Shown here: positions 1 to 10,863 of the stretch, piece by piece
Position numbering within the stretch: position 1 is the first letter of the stretch
How the letters are laid out: the number at the start of each line of letters is the position of its first letter
Assembly (NCBI GenBank): GCA_037447655.1
Contig: JBBHKE010003123.1
Coordinates: 1 to 62,000, forward strand
Direction of reading: 5' to 3'
Length of the DNA stretch: 62,000 nucleotides
From: Zygnema cylindricum
Lineage: Eukaryota; Streptophyta; Zygnematophyceae; Zygnematales; Zygnemataceae
Translations under genes and position numbers: made by a program
The notes under the pieces: model-generated
Databases searched by the model: none
What the model was told of the DNA's origin: nothing
Seen by the model: the letters and a program-made list of their open reading frames with translations, nothing else

Positions 1-291
1 CCTTTTCTCCTTTTCTCCTTCGCTCCTTCCCTCCTTCCGTCCTTCTCTCCTCCCCGCCTTCCCTCGTTCCCTACTTCCCCTCCTTCCCTCCTTCCCTCCT
101 TCCCGCTTTTCCTCCTTCCTTCCTTCCCTCCTTCCCTCCTTCAGTCCTTCTCTCCTCCCGCCTTCCCTCATTCCCTACTTTCCCTCCTTCCCTCCTCCCC
201 TCTTTCCCTCCTTTCCTCCTTCATGTTCTCCCTCCTTCCCTCCTTCCCTCTTTCCCACCTTCCCTCCTTCCATCCTTCTCTCCTCCCCACC
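1..291. repeat. CCCTCCTT-type pyrimidine satellite, left block
   Basis: Almost pure C/T on the plus strand, built on an 8-bp CCCTCCTT unit with scattered variants such as TCTCCTCCCCGCCTTCCCTC. The block ends where the 5' LTR of copia A1 starts. The same array resumes at 22698 and again at 32931, so this is the left part of one satellite later split by A1 and B. Reading frames through it are open only because stop codons need purines. Confidence 0.9.
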
Positions 292-705
292 AGTAGAAAT
301 TACTGATTTCTTTTGGTATTTTCTACATTTAAAACTTGAAAAATAAAGACAAGAAAATAGCAAAGGTAGTCTGCCTCTAACTCCTCTCTCAAGCCCCCAC
401 ACTTGCCGTAGTCTTTAAAGGCTAGAAAGGGAGCTAGAGTTATGGCTACCTAAGCTTTTTAGAGAGACAGACAACCGACCCTTGGTATATTTACCAAAAG
501 GATTGACGGACCGAGGATTTGATCTTGGTACTTGTCGTCTGTTAAAATAGCTGTAAGCTTTGTCCTATAGTCTACGACCAGTGCTTAGATATATAGGGTA
601 AAAAACTACTAAAAACCCAAACAAGTTAGGAATTTCATTTAATAGAATAAATGGATTCATAGATCATAGAATTGGTTATGTATAGTACCGATCAAAGAAC
701 CGCAC

Positions 706-732
706 GAAACAAATTTATCGCACATTTGTTTC
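706..732. promoter_or_regulatory. Inverted 9-bp arms in A1 U3
   Basis: GAAACAAAT at 706-714 is followed by ATTTGTTTC at 724-732, perfect inverted arms 9 bp apart. The A1 3' LTR has the same pair at 15638-15646 and 15656-15664. A2 and A3 keep the same two 9-mers in the opposite order with a shorter spacer, flanked by direct repeats TACCGCGCAT. A paired protein-binding site is a plausible reading; no function is proven. Confidence 0.5.
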
Positions 733-835
733 GACGGACATAGTTAAAAGTCGGTTATAATCGGACGGCCACGATAGGAGCCAATATCATGGAGTGGACG
801 TTTTGGCGGTTTTTAGTCGCCACCACACCAAGGGA

Positions 836-841
836 CACGTG
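836..841. promoter_or_regulatory. G-box CACGTG in A1 5' LTR
   Basis: CACGTG sits in the GACACGTGGC context. The same hexamer occurs at the equivalent place in other LTRs: 39219-39224 and 46922-46927 (D), 49956-49961 (E1), 53872-53877 (G), 59747-59752 (E2 3'). The core is a known target of plant bZIP and bHLH factors; use as an enhancer here is inferred from conservation only. Confidence 0.5.
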
Positions 842-1315
842 GCGACATCTCATTTGCTTGCGGCACCTCTGAATAATTTTAGAGCGAGCGAGTCAAGATG
901 TGGCAGGCGTCACCTTTTCGGCTATACCGTACAATGGCCGCACAAAAAGTACTACGGCACCAGTACCTTTCTTTAAGACACAGTGTTTTGCTTGGTGCCA
1001 TACACTAGTAGTAGAAGGATTAGACAGGGGTTTTAATATAAGTAAAATATGAGGTAGACATGCTCTCTCCCATAATGCTTTTGTACAAAAATGTCATATT
1101 TGATCCTTTATAATTTACTGCTCAAGGGAGCAAATTCAGAGATTCTTTTTGCTATCGACTCAAGGGAGTCTTGTCTTCACAAAGGTGACAGTGGTGAGAG
1201 TTTTTATTTCCCAGGGTGGCATTTATTCTTGCTAAAACACCAAGGGGTCAAGGTTATCCTAGGGGCTTTGTTTGAGTTGCCTACTGTGAGGACCAATGGA
1301 GGTCTCACAGTTGCA

Positions 1316-1330
1316 GGTTATGGGCCCACC
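1316..1330 (+). promoter_or_regulatory. Primer-binding site of A1 (half tRNA-iMet type)
   Basis: GGTTATGGGCCCACC follows the LTR end without a gap. It is complementary to the anticodon arm of initiator tRNA-Met, not to the tRNA 3' end. Drosophila copia is known to prime from a tRNA-iMet fragment cut in the anticodon loop. The ATG at 1320-1322 is also the gag start in this family. Confidence 0.8.
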
Positions 1331-2296
1331 CTCTAAGGTGCCCCATCTTTAATGGAATTGGCTTCATATATTGCGAGAGTATGATGATAGGAGCTCTATG
1401 TGAGAAAAGGTTTTAGGGGATAGTTAGTGGACGAGTTAGTCGTCCCTCCAGCCAGGGTATTCCTTCAAGGTTTCCAGGGACCAAGTTTACTAAAAGGGTA
1501 GATCCACCCCCAGCGGAGGAGACTGAGGATGGGGAGAGCATTGTGATGGACAAGGGAAAAGGAAAGGAGAAAATTACACCAATATATCAACACATATAGA
1601 ATCCGGATCGACTTTCATGTCACCTCTTCTAAGGAATGAGGAGAGTGATATTGATGCATGGGATTACAATAACATGGCCGCAAAACACTTTATGCTCCAC
1701 CATCTTACTGAAGGACTTGCATCTCCTTATTTGCAGGTAGAGAGAACATCCGATTTTTTGGTGGCTCTCATAGAGATGTACAGAAGTTGTACAATTCAGC
1801 AACAACAGTTGGCTGATAAGAAAATAGATGCATATGTATACAATAGGGGAGAAGATGTTTGATTTTTTTAATGAGCTAGCAACACTTTTCATGGAGCTAG
1901 AGAGTGTTGGAAAAGTAAAAACTGAAAAGGAAAAAGGTTAATTGCTTGCTCATAAAATTACCCGATGACTACGAGGACATAGTTAACCTTGTGCAGGATT
2001 TGCCGGACTCTATGTGGATTTGGAATATTGTGGTGGGGATGATTCTCGTTTGAGAGAATACGATTGAGATCTGGAGGGGACGAAATAGTGGACAGGATTT
2101 GGCAGCAGAGATCGATTGGAGGAACAAGTATCCCAGAAAGCACGTTGGAAACTATGGAGGAGGAGGACGACAAAAAAATCAGTACAATGAGTCGAGATCG
2201 AGGGCCCCCAAAGGACTGTGTCATTTTTGTAAGAAACCATGGCACTATATGGCAAAGTGCTCTAAGCTAACGGAACTTCAGTTAAAGGAGGGGTAG
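1320..2296 (+). pseudogene. gag: Copia gag remnant (A1)
   Basis: A broken copy of the gag gene seen in A2. Recognisable pieces are the N-terminal MGPPSKV stretch from the primer-site ATG, a 1617-1862 block (NNMAAKHFMLHHLTEGL) matching the UBN2-like gag core, and a 2099-2296 block ending in the zinc knuckle CHFCKKPWHYMAKC. Gag would form the virus-like particle and its CCHC knuckle would bind the RNA. Frameshifts near 1345 and stops at several points kill it. Here the zinc knuckle is in one frame with the preceding glycine-rich stretch, unlike A2, which suggests that the A2 frame break at that spot is secondary. Confidence 0.8.
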
Positions 2297-2333
2297 ATCG
2301 GTGGATCTCTGAGAGGAAAGAAAAAGGCCCATT

Positions 2334-3526
2334 GTGAGGCAGGTAGTTGAGGAGGAATCCGAGGACGAGGACGATGAGCTTTTGTTCGATGAGGGGTTGG
2401 AGGCAAAAACCGAGGCCAGAATTCCACGTAAGCAAAAATGTGCCTTCGGTGATTTGAAAGGTGAAACATGTAGGATTGTGGACACAAGTGCCTCTATGCA
2501 CATGTCTAAGGACAAACATTTGTTCACAAAAATGAGAAAGATTCCCATCGTAGAGATAGAGTACGTGGATGGGAGTATACTCACTACTACTTTTGTAGGA
2601 TCTGTAGATCTGAAAGTGTTAGTGGAAGGAAAAACATCTATTTTTACAATCTGAGATGTGTTGTTTATTCGGGAGTTAAACAAAAACCTCATCTCTACTT
2701 CCGTGTTAGATGATAAGGGTTTTGACATTAGCACAAGGAAAAGAGTTTTTACTGCTAGTTTTGAGGAAAAAGTTTATATACTGCTGAAAAAGGTAGCCAA
2801 GGGATGCTTAGGCTGATTTTAGGCAATGAAATGAAAAAAATTTATTATGGTGGTGTTCATGATATAATGTTGTGGCATAAGAGGCTCGTGCATGTGAATC
2901 TAGATAAGTTAAAAGAGATGAAAAAGATGGGGGTAGTGGAAGGGATTCATTTTGGTGAGAATGAGAATCTAAGTGATTGTGGTGGATGTGCTCAAGGAAA
3001 AGCACACCGATTACCTTTTCCACAAACTGCCACCTTAAAGGAGAAAAGGTTTTTGATTCAATACACACGGATATCTGGGGACTGGCTAAAGTGCTGTCAC
3101 CCGAGGGGAAAAGATTTATGATGACCATCATCGATGATTGGTCTCGCTACTCTAGGGTATATTTTTTGAAAAACAAATCAGAGGCTTCGAAATATTTTAA
3201 GCATTACAAGGCATGGAGTAAGAAATTCCATGAAACTTGAATCAAGAGAGTAAAGAGTGACAATCGTGGTGAGTATACCTCCAACCAGTTTGAGGATTTT
3301 TTTGAGGGAAGATAAAGTACTACACCAAAAGATAGTTCCAAAAAACTTGGAACAGAATGGTGTAGACGAAAGGTTAAACAAGACACTAAGTGATTGTGCC
3401 AGAAGTATGTTGTCGGATAAAAAGATAGGAAAAATGTTTTGGGCGGAAGCAATGAACTGTGTGAATTACCTCAAAAATAGAGTTCTTACTTCGGCGGTAA
3501 AAGGCCAAACACCTTATGAGAGATGA
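2334..3526 (+). pseudogene. pol: Copia protease and integrase remnant (A1)
   Basis: The 2334-2654 frame matches the acidic linker and aspartic protease of A2; the expected DSGAS active site reads DTSAS, with the Asp kept and the Gly changed. The 2804-3121 frame holds the integrase zinc-binding HHCC part (WHKRLVHVNL, then CGGCAQGK). The 2977-3240 and 3257-3526 frames hold the catalytic core, with HTDIWG, the second Asp region disrupted (SDNRG in a broken frame), and NGVDERLN in place of NGVAERLN. Stops and small indels separate the blocks, so no enzyme can be made. Confidence 0.82.
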
Positions 3527-4307
3527 ACCGGTCGAAAACGAGATATATCTCACCTAAAAATTTTTAGTAGCTAATTGTTCAGTTTAGATACACATCCGTC
3601 AAATTGGAAATTAGATCCTAAAGGATAATCGGGATACTTGTTAGGATAATATGAGGGTGTAAAAGGATATAGAGTTTATGATCTCAAAAGAGAAGCTATA
3701 ATTATAGTAAAGCATCTAGTAGTTATGGAAGAAGGAAAATTTGTGGATCCCTTCAAGTATACAAAGTCATTAAAAATCAGAATTTGAATCAGAAAATTCT
3801 GACGACTTTGAGCTTCCTAACTATTCACGTTTCACAAAAGATGATATCCTTGTAGGTACAAATCAGACCGAAAAGGACTTGGCCGTGGAAACACCAGTGA
3901 CAACTCTACCCGAAGCGAAAGACATGGTGGAAACAGACCCGAAACCGAGGGACAAGAGAGAAGCCGAGATTGTTCAAAAGAATCCAAGGGAACCATCTAT
4001 TTCGGCAACAGATTTTGAGGGAGGAAGGAGAAGCACTAAAATTCTGCAAGAGAAACAAGTTAATAACAAGGTAACTAAACTATCTCATCCGGATGAACCT
4101 CAGACTTATTGAGAGGCGATGAACTCTCCGGAGAGAAACCGGTTGAAAAAAACCATCAATGAGGAGATGGCCTCAATCATGGCAGCGGGTACTTAGGAGA
4201 TGGTGGAGTGTCCACCTAACCGAAAACCAATTGGTTGTAAGTGGGTGTTCAAACTTTAACTAAACCCAGATAACACCATAGAATGTTAAAAGGGCCGGTT
4301 TGTGGCC
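3527..4307 (+). pseudogene. pol: Copia integrase C-terminus to RT start (A1, left half)
   Basis: Continues the A1 pol with many stops. The 3879-4112 frame matches the acidic linker of A2 (VETPVTTLPEA to QVNNKVTKLSHPDEPQTY). The next 200 bases encode the start of RT, with CKWVFKL and LNPDNTIE recognisable across stops. The gene is cut at VAKG by the gypsy composite; the other half resumes at 13836 after a repeated AAAGG. Confidence 0.8.
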
Positions 4308-4339
4308 AAAGGTGTCATGCCGCAACGTGTCGGGTGGGT

Positions 4340-4505
4340 GCACACATGATATCAGTTGCACGCATGCACGATATTTCGCACGCACACATGATATTTTGCT
4401 TGCGCGCGCGATATTCGATGCGCGCGAACGATATCATGCACGCATGCACGATTTTTGGGCATGCGCGCACGATTTGGGTACGCGCGCAGAATTTCATGCA
4501 CGCTC
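4340..4505. repeat. Degenerate ~20-bp GCACGATAT array in gypsy U3
   Basis: Successive copies of a GCRCGCRCACGATATTT-like motif at roughly 20-bp spacing. Each copy pairs an alternating purine-pyrimidine GC stretch with an AT core. LTR-b (about 9695-9890) and LTR-c (about 12545-12690) carry the same kind of array with different copy detail, which suggests ongoing repeat turnover in a probable enhancer region. Confidence 0.6.
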
Positions 4506-4810
4506 TCTTAGTTTGCTTTGCGATATATTGTCTGTTCACTTAGTTTGGGCGTGTGCGCGATTCGTGCACACGTCTTACTGAATATATACTAATTTCGCGC
4601 GTACTTTTGTTCTTTTCATTTCGTAGGTACCTAATTTTGGAAAACGATCATGGATTGCATTTGTACCTTGCGTTTCCTATGTACTTTCGGTTTCACCTAT
4701 ACCTTTGATTTCGTTTGTACTTTTTCACCTCAAGTGGAATTTCGCGACGTACGAATTACATGTATGATGGACGTTTCATTGGCGCTTTCTCATTGGTGCG
4801 CATTTAAGTC

Positions 4811-4830
4811 GTGAACCCACGTAGGTTCAC
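4811..4830. promoter_or_regulatory. Conserved GTGAACC/GGTTCAC hairpin in gypsy LTR
   Basis: A perfect 7-bp inverted repeat around a CACGTA loop. It is repeated unchanged at 10189-10208 (LTR-b) and 12995-13014 (LTR-c). Conservation in all three LTRs suggests a role in the RNA or as a paired binding site; the function is not known. Confidence 0.55.
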
Positions 4831-5493
4831 GCACACAGTTAGATAGGGAGGGTTTTTACCATTGGATGGTGGGTTTTGTTGGGCGTACGGCAGACGATGT
4901 TGGCTTCCTATTGGCCAACATCTTAATTAGTTTCATGCATGTAAAGTAGGCTCGACGTAGGCTAGTTTCGTTTAGGCCTAGCGTAGCTCCTACTTAGGCT
5001 AATTCTCAGACTGGGAGAATTTTAGCTTTTGGACAATTTTTTTTCTTGGCGGTTGAGCTTCTCTCTTGCTCTCTCTCACCGATTGCTCACGTTTCTCTCT
5101 CTTACTGCTATCTAGCTGTAGAGGCTAGATAGACTAGGACTATTCCTTGTTATATTTCTCCCCACGCTCTTTAATCCACACGACTCAAAGCTAAGTCCGA
5201 AAGGTTTCCCTCCAACTTGTGTTATTATTTTGGGAAGTGGTGGAGTGAAGTTCGTGTGGAGAGGAATCCAGATCCGGCTGTGCCTTCTACGGGCATCGGA
5301 ACGGTTTGGAGATTTTTTGTTTGTTTTGCTTGTATTTCGGTTAAGAGTGGGAAAGTGCATTTTGTCGGTATTTTGGGAATTTTCCTTGTTTCGTTGAAAT
5401 TGTATATTTGGTTTGCTGCCTCTTTGAGATAACTCTTGTAGAGAATACGATATTGACTCGAGAGCCTAGTGGCTACCTCTTGGCTTAGTATTC

Positions 5494-7091
5494 TTGTCCG
5501 AAAAGAATATTTTCAAAAGTCTCTCTTTTAAAATAAATTATTAAAAATATAAATTTTATTATATAAAAAAATATATTACCTTTCATTTTCAGTTTTGGTT
5601 CTTATATTTGTCTTTCTATTTTCTTCTAATTTACCTTTCATTTTCAGTTTTGCTTCTCAGTTTGGTGTGAGAAAAAAAATCTAAAGAATATATATATATA
5701 TATACACATTATTTTCAATATAAAATCTATCTATATATTTCTAAATTTTCTTTCACCTTTTTTTGATATGGTTTCTTCCTTTTGATGCGGTCTTATCTTT
5801 CTACAAGCTTTCATGCTACTTTCTCTCCATTTTTGCCTTCGCTTTCAGTTTTTCCTTTGAAGAAAAAATATAAAAATAATTAAATACAAAAATTTATTTT
5901 TATTAAAAAAAAAAAAACCCATTTTGTTTTTGGTTTCTTCTTACTTTGCTATCTGGTGGATGTTTGGTTTGTGTAGGATTTGATATTTTCTTTCTTTTCT
6001 TCTTGCCCAATTAAATCTTTCAGAAAACTTAGCAAAATAAAAAAATATATTCAATATATTAGAGTTGCATGAATTATAACATAAAATTATCACTGCTTTA
6101 TAGTTGGGTATAGCGTGCCATAGCGCTGATACGCATACCCTAGCAGGATACTAACTTCTTTAGTGTTTAGTGGTGGTTTTGGGGACGATTATTCAAAACC
6201 GAAGTGGATTCCATTTTGAGGACTATGCAAAATCCGACTTGCTTCAAACAAGTCCGGTTCACCCATAGTTTTAAGCAGAGTACTAAAGGTGTTTGTAAGT
6301 ATCCCGATGCCTTGCGGGTGCAAGAGCGTCACGTTATAGTGTGGACACTCGTCTAGGGGATCGGTGCGGATTAGTTCCATTACAAACCTTTCTTTTTGAG
6401 CATTTGCATTTTCTCTGCTTTCTTTGCATTCTATCTGGCCGTGAGTGGCCTTGAGGTTTTCCTGTACCTATCTAGAGTGGAATTTTTTCCTAGATCTTGC
6501 CGTGGGTGGCACTCTATATACGATTTCTTGTTTGTGCTACTGTAGATCTACACCGTAAGGTGCTTGGATAGCTCTCTGTTTGTTTTTATATATCTGGCCC
6601 TTCAGCCTTGACCCATTATTTGCAGGGTAGAGGTTTTGGTATTCCGACTTTTTGCTAGATCTGACCACCTGGTCTTGCTAAAGACTTCGTGTGTTGACTT
6701 GTTTTGTGTGGATTGGCCTGTCATTTGACTAACCTCGATTAGGCCATTCCAAAATTTCTAGTCATAATCGAAGGTTTTCTCTTCGTTTATGCCCACGAAT
6801 TCGGATAACTTACGTTATCAATCCGAATCTACCCCCGGCGGGAAAGTTTTTTGTCCACCACAGTCAGATCTTTATAGTTTCTCTAAGTCTACGGATGCAC
6901 TAGTTTTGGTTGTGGCCCCTTGATCTTCGTTAGTTCGGTCATTATTGACCACACTCTCATCATTATCATTGGTTTCCTCTAGGTCATACCTAGATGGAAC
7001 TGAAAAAAACTTTTCGGAGGTAATCTTTTCCCATCCTCTCACATTTCATATTTCGGTCAGTCCAAATTTGACATGATTAGTTTATTCCTCG
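5494..7091 (+). other. Gypsy leader, no gene seen
   Basis: The stretch between LTR-a and gag. The first 600 bases are AT-rich, with short direct repeats of CTTTCATTTTCAG (near 5580, 5635 and 5840). The rest is mixed sequence without a sustained frame. I found no convincing primer-binding site next to the LTR end. It is probably an untranslated leader plus decayed sequence. Confidence 0.4.
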
Positions 7092-8230
7092 TTGGAGGAC
7101 ATGGCTTCCTCCTCTAAAGGGACCATGGGGAGGATGCAATTTTGCCTCTTAGGTTTGAAAGACACTATGTCATTGTCTTATTTCCGTATCCTTTATGACA
7201 CAAAAATGAGGGACTTAGCCTTCCGATATCAAGACCGGTTTGACCTTAGGGTCCCTTTCTCTCTCCTCGGCCGATACCTTCGAGGTTCGGCTCTCACCTT
7301 ATACACACGGAAATATGAGAGTATCTGTAAGATGACGGAACACTCTCCACCTTTCGCTGGACTCCCAGCTGTTCTTGGCCAGGTAGAAATTTCCTACCAG
7401 GCGGCTGTTTTGACAGTATTGGACGTTAATGGGGATGAGCTATATCTAGCCATCATTGAAATTCCTCAGCAGTATGCTCTAATTGCCCGTGCAGTGTTTC
7501 CAGCTAGACCGGGATGATTAATTCTTTCACGTGACTCGCTATTGCTCATGTTCGATCTCCTCTAGAAACAATACCGGATGCAAAATCCAGATCAAGTGAA
7601 AGAGTTGATGAACTTCAAAAGCAAGCCGGGTGAGACTGCCCTTGCTTTACGAGCTCGAAGGGAAACCCTTCGAGAAGCTTTACTGGACCTTATGTCTGAT
7701 GCAGAGGCGGTGAAGTATGAGATGCAATGGTTGTGGTGAGATGGTCATGAGAAATGCGAATCTCAAAAGGAGCAGTATGACTAATCCTTACCACCTCCAA
7801 AGAATCCGTGGCTTCCTAATAGGCCTCAAAGGATGTCGGCCATGGGAAACCCACCATTTAATTCCTAAGAACGATTGTGTTCCCGATGTGGAAAGACGGG
7901 GCACGATGCCGGCATGTGCCCAGATAAATCGGCCACATGCATCCATTGCCAAGAGAGGGGACATTATGTCCACCGTTGCCATGTTAAGGACCCCAACTTC
8001 TCTTATCAGAATCAGATTCATAACGGGGGAAATCTTGCTCGTTCAGCAAAGCTGGTCACTCCGTTTACAAAGACTGAGAAAGAGGCGACTTCGCCTTAGA
8101 TCTCTCGACGAGAGAGGGAAAAGGTCGAGTTGCAAGTCATGATGGCCGCCATGTTGAAGGAGCAATTTGTTGCCTTCATGGCCGAAATGAAACCTGAATT
8201 CACGGGGATGGCGAAGATAGTCGTCCACAT
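7092..8230 (+). pseudogene. gag: Ty3/gypsy gag remnant with two CCHC knuckles
   Basis: A gag-like frame opens at 7092 and runs for 141 codons. After a stop the next frame gives a retrotransposon-gag-like stretch (KPGETALALRARRETL). Around 7878-7980 two CCHC zinc knuckles lie in tandem, CSRCGKTGHDAGMC and CIHCQERGHYVHRC, both C-X2-C-X4-H-X4-C. Tandem knuckles are typical of a Ty3 nucleocapsid that binds the packaged RNA. Frame changes near 7517, 7740 and 8100 show that the gene is dead. It precedes the protease, as expected for gag-pol order. Confidence 0.75.
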
Positions 8231-8287
8231 GCCATCCTTGGCTGGCTAAATCTTCGGGATTCTACTGTCCAACAATAAGCTGCTACT

Positions 8288-9169
8288 TTGGATAAAGGCT
8301 CGCTTGATCATAATCGGGATGGTAAATTTCCGAATTCCCGAATTCCACTTTTGTTCAAGAAAGAATCTCTCTCCCCTCTACCAGATACGGCTCCCTCCAT
8401 TCTGGCCGAAGCTCTCACCATCCTTGATAGCACCATACATGATGCATATCGAGTCAAAGAACGGCTAAGCATCCTTTCTGCCATGATAAATGACGTTAAA
8501 GCCTCTCTTCTTGTTAATGAGGTTCCCAAAGCCTCTCCCTTAGTTAACGAAATCGTTGCAGCAGCCGCTTTGAAGGTGTTGCAGCTGAACTATAGTGTTT
8601 CGGTTATTTTGCCGTTTACCGCGGATGAGCGTCGTAACCTTGACCCTCATATCGGTTTCTTGGACAACTCCCAAAAGTCCTTCTCCGTTAATGGTGTTGC
8701 TAAGTCTCTCCCTCTTATGAACACTGGAGCCAAACCCGTGATCCTCGAATCCAGATTCGCGCTTAAGCTTAGTGTGGTCGCACACAAGCTCCAAGCCATG
8801 GCTACGCGGCTTGTCATGTCAGCCGGTACGAGAGAGCTGGTGCTTGGAATCACTGAGGACCCGCTCGTCTTCCGAATCAAAAATAGGACTAAAAGCAAGT
8901 CCGTGGAAATTTTTGTCTGAGCATTAGTCCCCAAATGCGATGATTTCGAATGCTTAGTGGGACAAGATGTTATCTTTGGAATTGGTGGAGGAGTAGATAT
9001 GAATGATCAAACCTGTTCCTACCGTCTCTCTAACTTTCCTGAATGGAAAATTTGCCTTTCTCTTGTCCATGCCCGCAAACCATTGCCCACTATGGCGCAT
9101 TTGGCTTTCGCTCTCCCTACATTTTCTATTGTTGACCTTAGGGACGACAATTGCGACTCTCTTTTCTAA
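8288..9169 (+). pseudogene. pro: Gypsy retropepsin-like protease remnant
   Basis: The 8288-8920 frame of 210 codons contains PLMNTGAKPVIL at about residues 142-153. This matches the D-T/S-G-A active-site segment of retroviral-type aspartic proteases, but the catalytic Asp is replaced by Asn. After one stop, the 8957-9169 frame continues with GQDVIFGIGGGVDM, similar in layout to the VGQ-L-GF segment at the end of Ty3 proteases. The missing Asp and the stop imply inactivity. RT and RNase H should follow, but the sequence passes straight to the integrase tail, so about 2.5-3 kb was deleted. Confidence 0.6.
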
Positions 9170-9196
9170 GAAAAGATTCTACTTGACACCCCATCA

Positions 9197-9472
9197 TTGC
9201 CAGATATTTTCTGTGAGATTGGTCTTCTCCTTAACTCACGTCATCTCTCGCATACTTTTGACACTAATGTCTCTCCAGACATTCTCCATGTGATGGACAT
9301 CGATACTAACGCGATGTTGAGTGTGCGGAGGGTGTATATGTGTACAAGTGGTGATCAAGGGTTCCACGTGGAGTGCCTTGCCCCTCCATTATCTTTCAAC
9401 CAAACCGACCATTATTGCTGCCATGGTTGTCTTATTCTCCCGGTTCTGTTGGCGAACTCGTGTTCAAGCTAA
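9197..9472 (+). pseudogene. int: Gypsy integrase tail with degraded PHD finger
   Basis: A 91-codon frame whose middle (HTFDTNVSPDILHVMDIDTNAML) aligns with the better copy at 11639-12319 (SFDTLDTDVSPHILRVVEMD). It ends in a PHD finger with lost ligands: MCTSGDQGFHVEC keeps the central Cys/His/Cys pattern and CCHGC closes it, but the first Cys pair is gone. It marks the 3' end of the internally deleted gypsy copy and is followed by a G-rich polypurine tract and LTR-b. Confidence 0.65.
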
Positions 9473-9477
9473 AGAGT

Positions 9478-9490
9478 TGGGGGGGGAGAA
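9478..9490 (+). promoter_or_regulatory. Polypurine tract before gypsy LTR-b
   Basis: A run of eight or more G followed by AGAA lies directly upstream of the LTR-b start. A similar G run at 12328-12337 precedes LTR-c. In LTR retrotransposons such tracts prime plus-strand DNA synthesis, so they set where each LTR begins. Confidence 0.65.
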
Positions 9491-10863
9491 TTATTGGGTT
9501 CATATCATATTAAGAGAGTTTTATTTCCTTATAATTAATCTCATTAATGTTTAAATTTTTTGTCTTTATTCATGTCATTCATTTTCATATCACGTTTGTA
9601 CATATCTTCACGCATGACTTTGCTGGTTGTGATGCATGTTTTGCTTCGCATTCTCTCTATGCACGATAGTTGTCATGTCGCAAGATGTCAGGTGGGTGCA
9701 CACATGATATCAGTTGCATGCACACACGATATTCTGCACACACGCACGATATTTTGCATGCACGTGTGATATTCAATGCGCAGGCACGATATCATGCACG
9801 CATGCTCGATTTTTGGGCAAGCGCGCACGATTTGGGTATGAGTGCACGATTCGGGCATGAGAGCACAATTTCATGCACGCTCATGTAGTTTGCTCTGCGA
9901 TATATCGCCGGTTCGCTTAGTTTGGGCATGTTTACAATTCGGGCACGCGTCTAATTGAATATGTTCTTATTTTGTGCGTACTTTTATTTCGTTTCATTTT
10001 GTAGGTACGCAATTTTGGAGTACGATCGTGGATTTCATCTGTACCATGCGTTTTCTATGTACTTTCAGTTTCATCTGTACCTTCGATTTCGTTTGTACTT
10101 TTTCACCTCAAGTGGACTTTGGCGATGTACGAATTACATGTACGATGGACGTTTCGTTGGCGCTTTCTCAATGGTACGCATTTAAGTCGTGAACCCACGT
10201 AGGTTCACGCACACACTTAGATAGGGAGGGTTTTTACCATTGGATGGTGGGTTTTGTTGGGCGTACGGCAGACGATGTTGGTTGCCTATTGGCCAACATC
10301 TTAATTAGTTTCATGCATGTAAAGTAGGCTAGACATAGAATAGTTTTGCTTAGGCCTAGCGTAGCTCCCATTTAGGCTTATTCTCAGACTTCGAGAATTT
10401 TAGCTTTTAGACAAGAATTTTTTTCTTGGCGGCTGAGCTTCTCTCTTGATCTCTCTCACCGATTGCTCACGTTTCTCTCCTTTATTGGTAGCTAGCTATA
10501 GAGGCTAGATATACTAAGACTATTCATTTTTGTATTTCTGCCCACGCTCTTTTATCCACACGACTCAAAGCTAAGTCCGAAAGGTTTCCCTCCAACTTGT
10601 GTTATTATTTTGGGAAGTGGTGGAGTGAAGTTTGTGTGGAGAGGCATCTAGATCTGGCTGCGCCTTCTTTAGGCTGCGGAATGGTTTGGAGTGTTTGTGT
10701 TTGTTTTCCTTGTAGTTCGGTTGGGAGTGGGAAAGTGCATTTTGGGCGGATTTCGGAAATTTTCCTTGTTTAGTTTAAATTGTTTATTTGCTTTCTTGCC
10801 TTTTTCAAATATCTATTGTAGAGAATAGGATAGAGACCCGAAAGCTTAGTGGCTACCTTATGG
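9491..10863 (+). repeat. Gypsy LTR-b, 3' end truncated
   Basis: Begins after the polypurine tract and runs to ACCTTATGG, where it breaks off into a copia-B-like LTR fragment. From about 10178 to 10863 it appears base-for-base identical to LTR-c (about 12983-13669), while its first 700 bp differ from LTR-c at many sites. Confidence 0.75.

Larger units (their letters stand above)
292..1315 (+). repeat. 5' LTR of copia A1
   Basis: Starts at a mutated TGTAGAAA (here AGTAGAAA) and ends TTGCA directly before the primer site at 1316. It aligns along its length with the A2 LTRs but with many differences. Visible parts are an antisense tRNA-like segment at about 512-580, paired 9-bp inverted arms at 706-714 and 724-732, a CACGTG G-box at 836-841, and a GACTC/GAGTC hairpin at 1157-1170. 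Small open frames at 794-976 and 1091-1336 lie inside the LTR and are not treated as genes. Confidence 0.88.
4313..5493 (+). repeat. Gypsy LTR-a, lacking its first ~190 bp
   Basis: Aligns with LTR-b and LTR-c from their TGTCATG/ATCATAC motif onward, and ends near CTTAGTATTC. Shared landmarks are the GC-rich CACGATAT repeats, the GTGAACC/GGTTCAC hairpin at 4811-4830 and a conserved stretch around ATTGGATGGTGGG. The first part of the LTR, present in b and c after their polypurine tracts, is absent here and is found instead at 13681-13835. Confidence 0.75.

Noticed and set aside
7717-8142. A 141-codon basic protein in the gypsy gag region
   Set aside because: It is a shadow frame across the region where a different frame encodes the two CCHC zinc knuckles.
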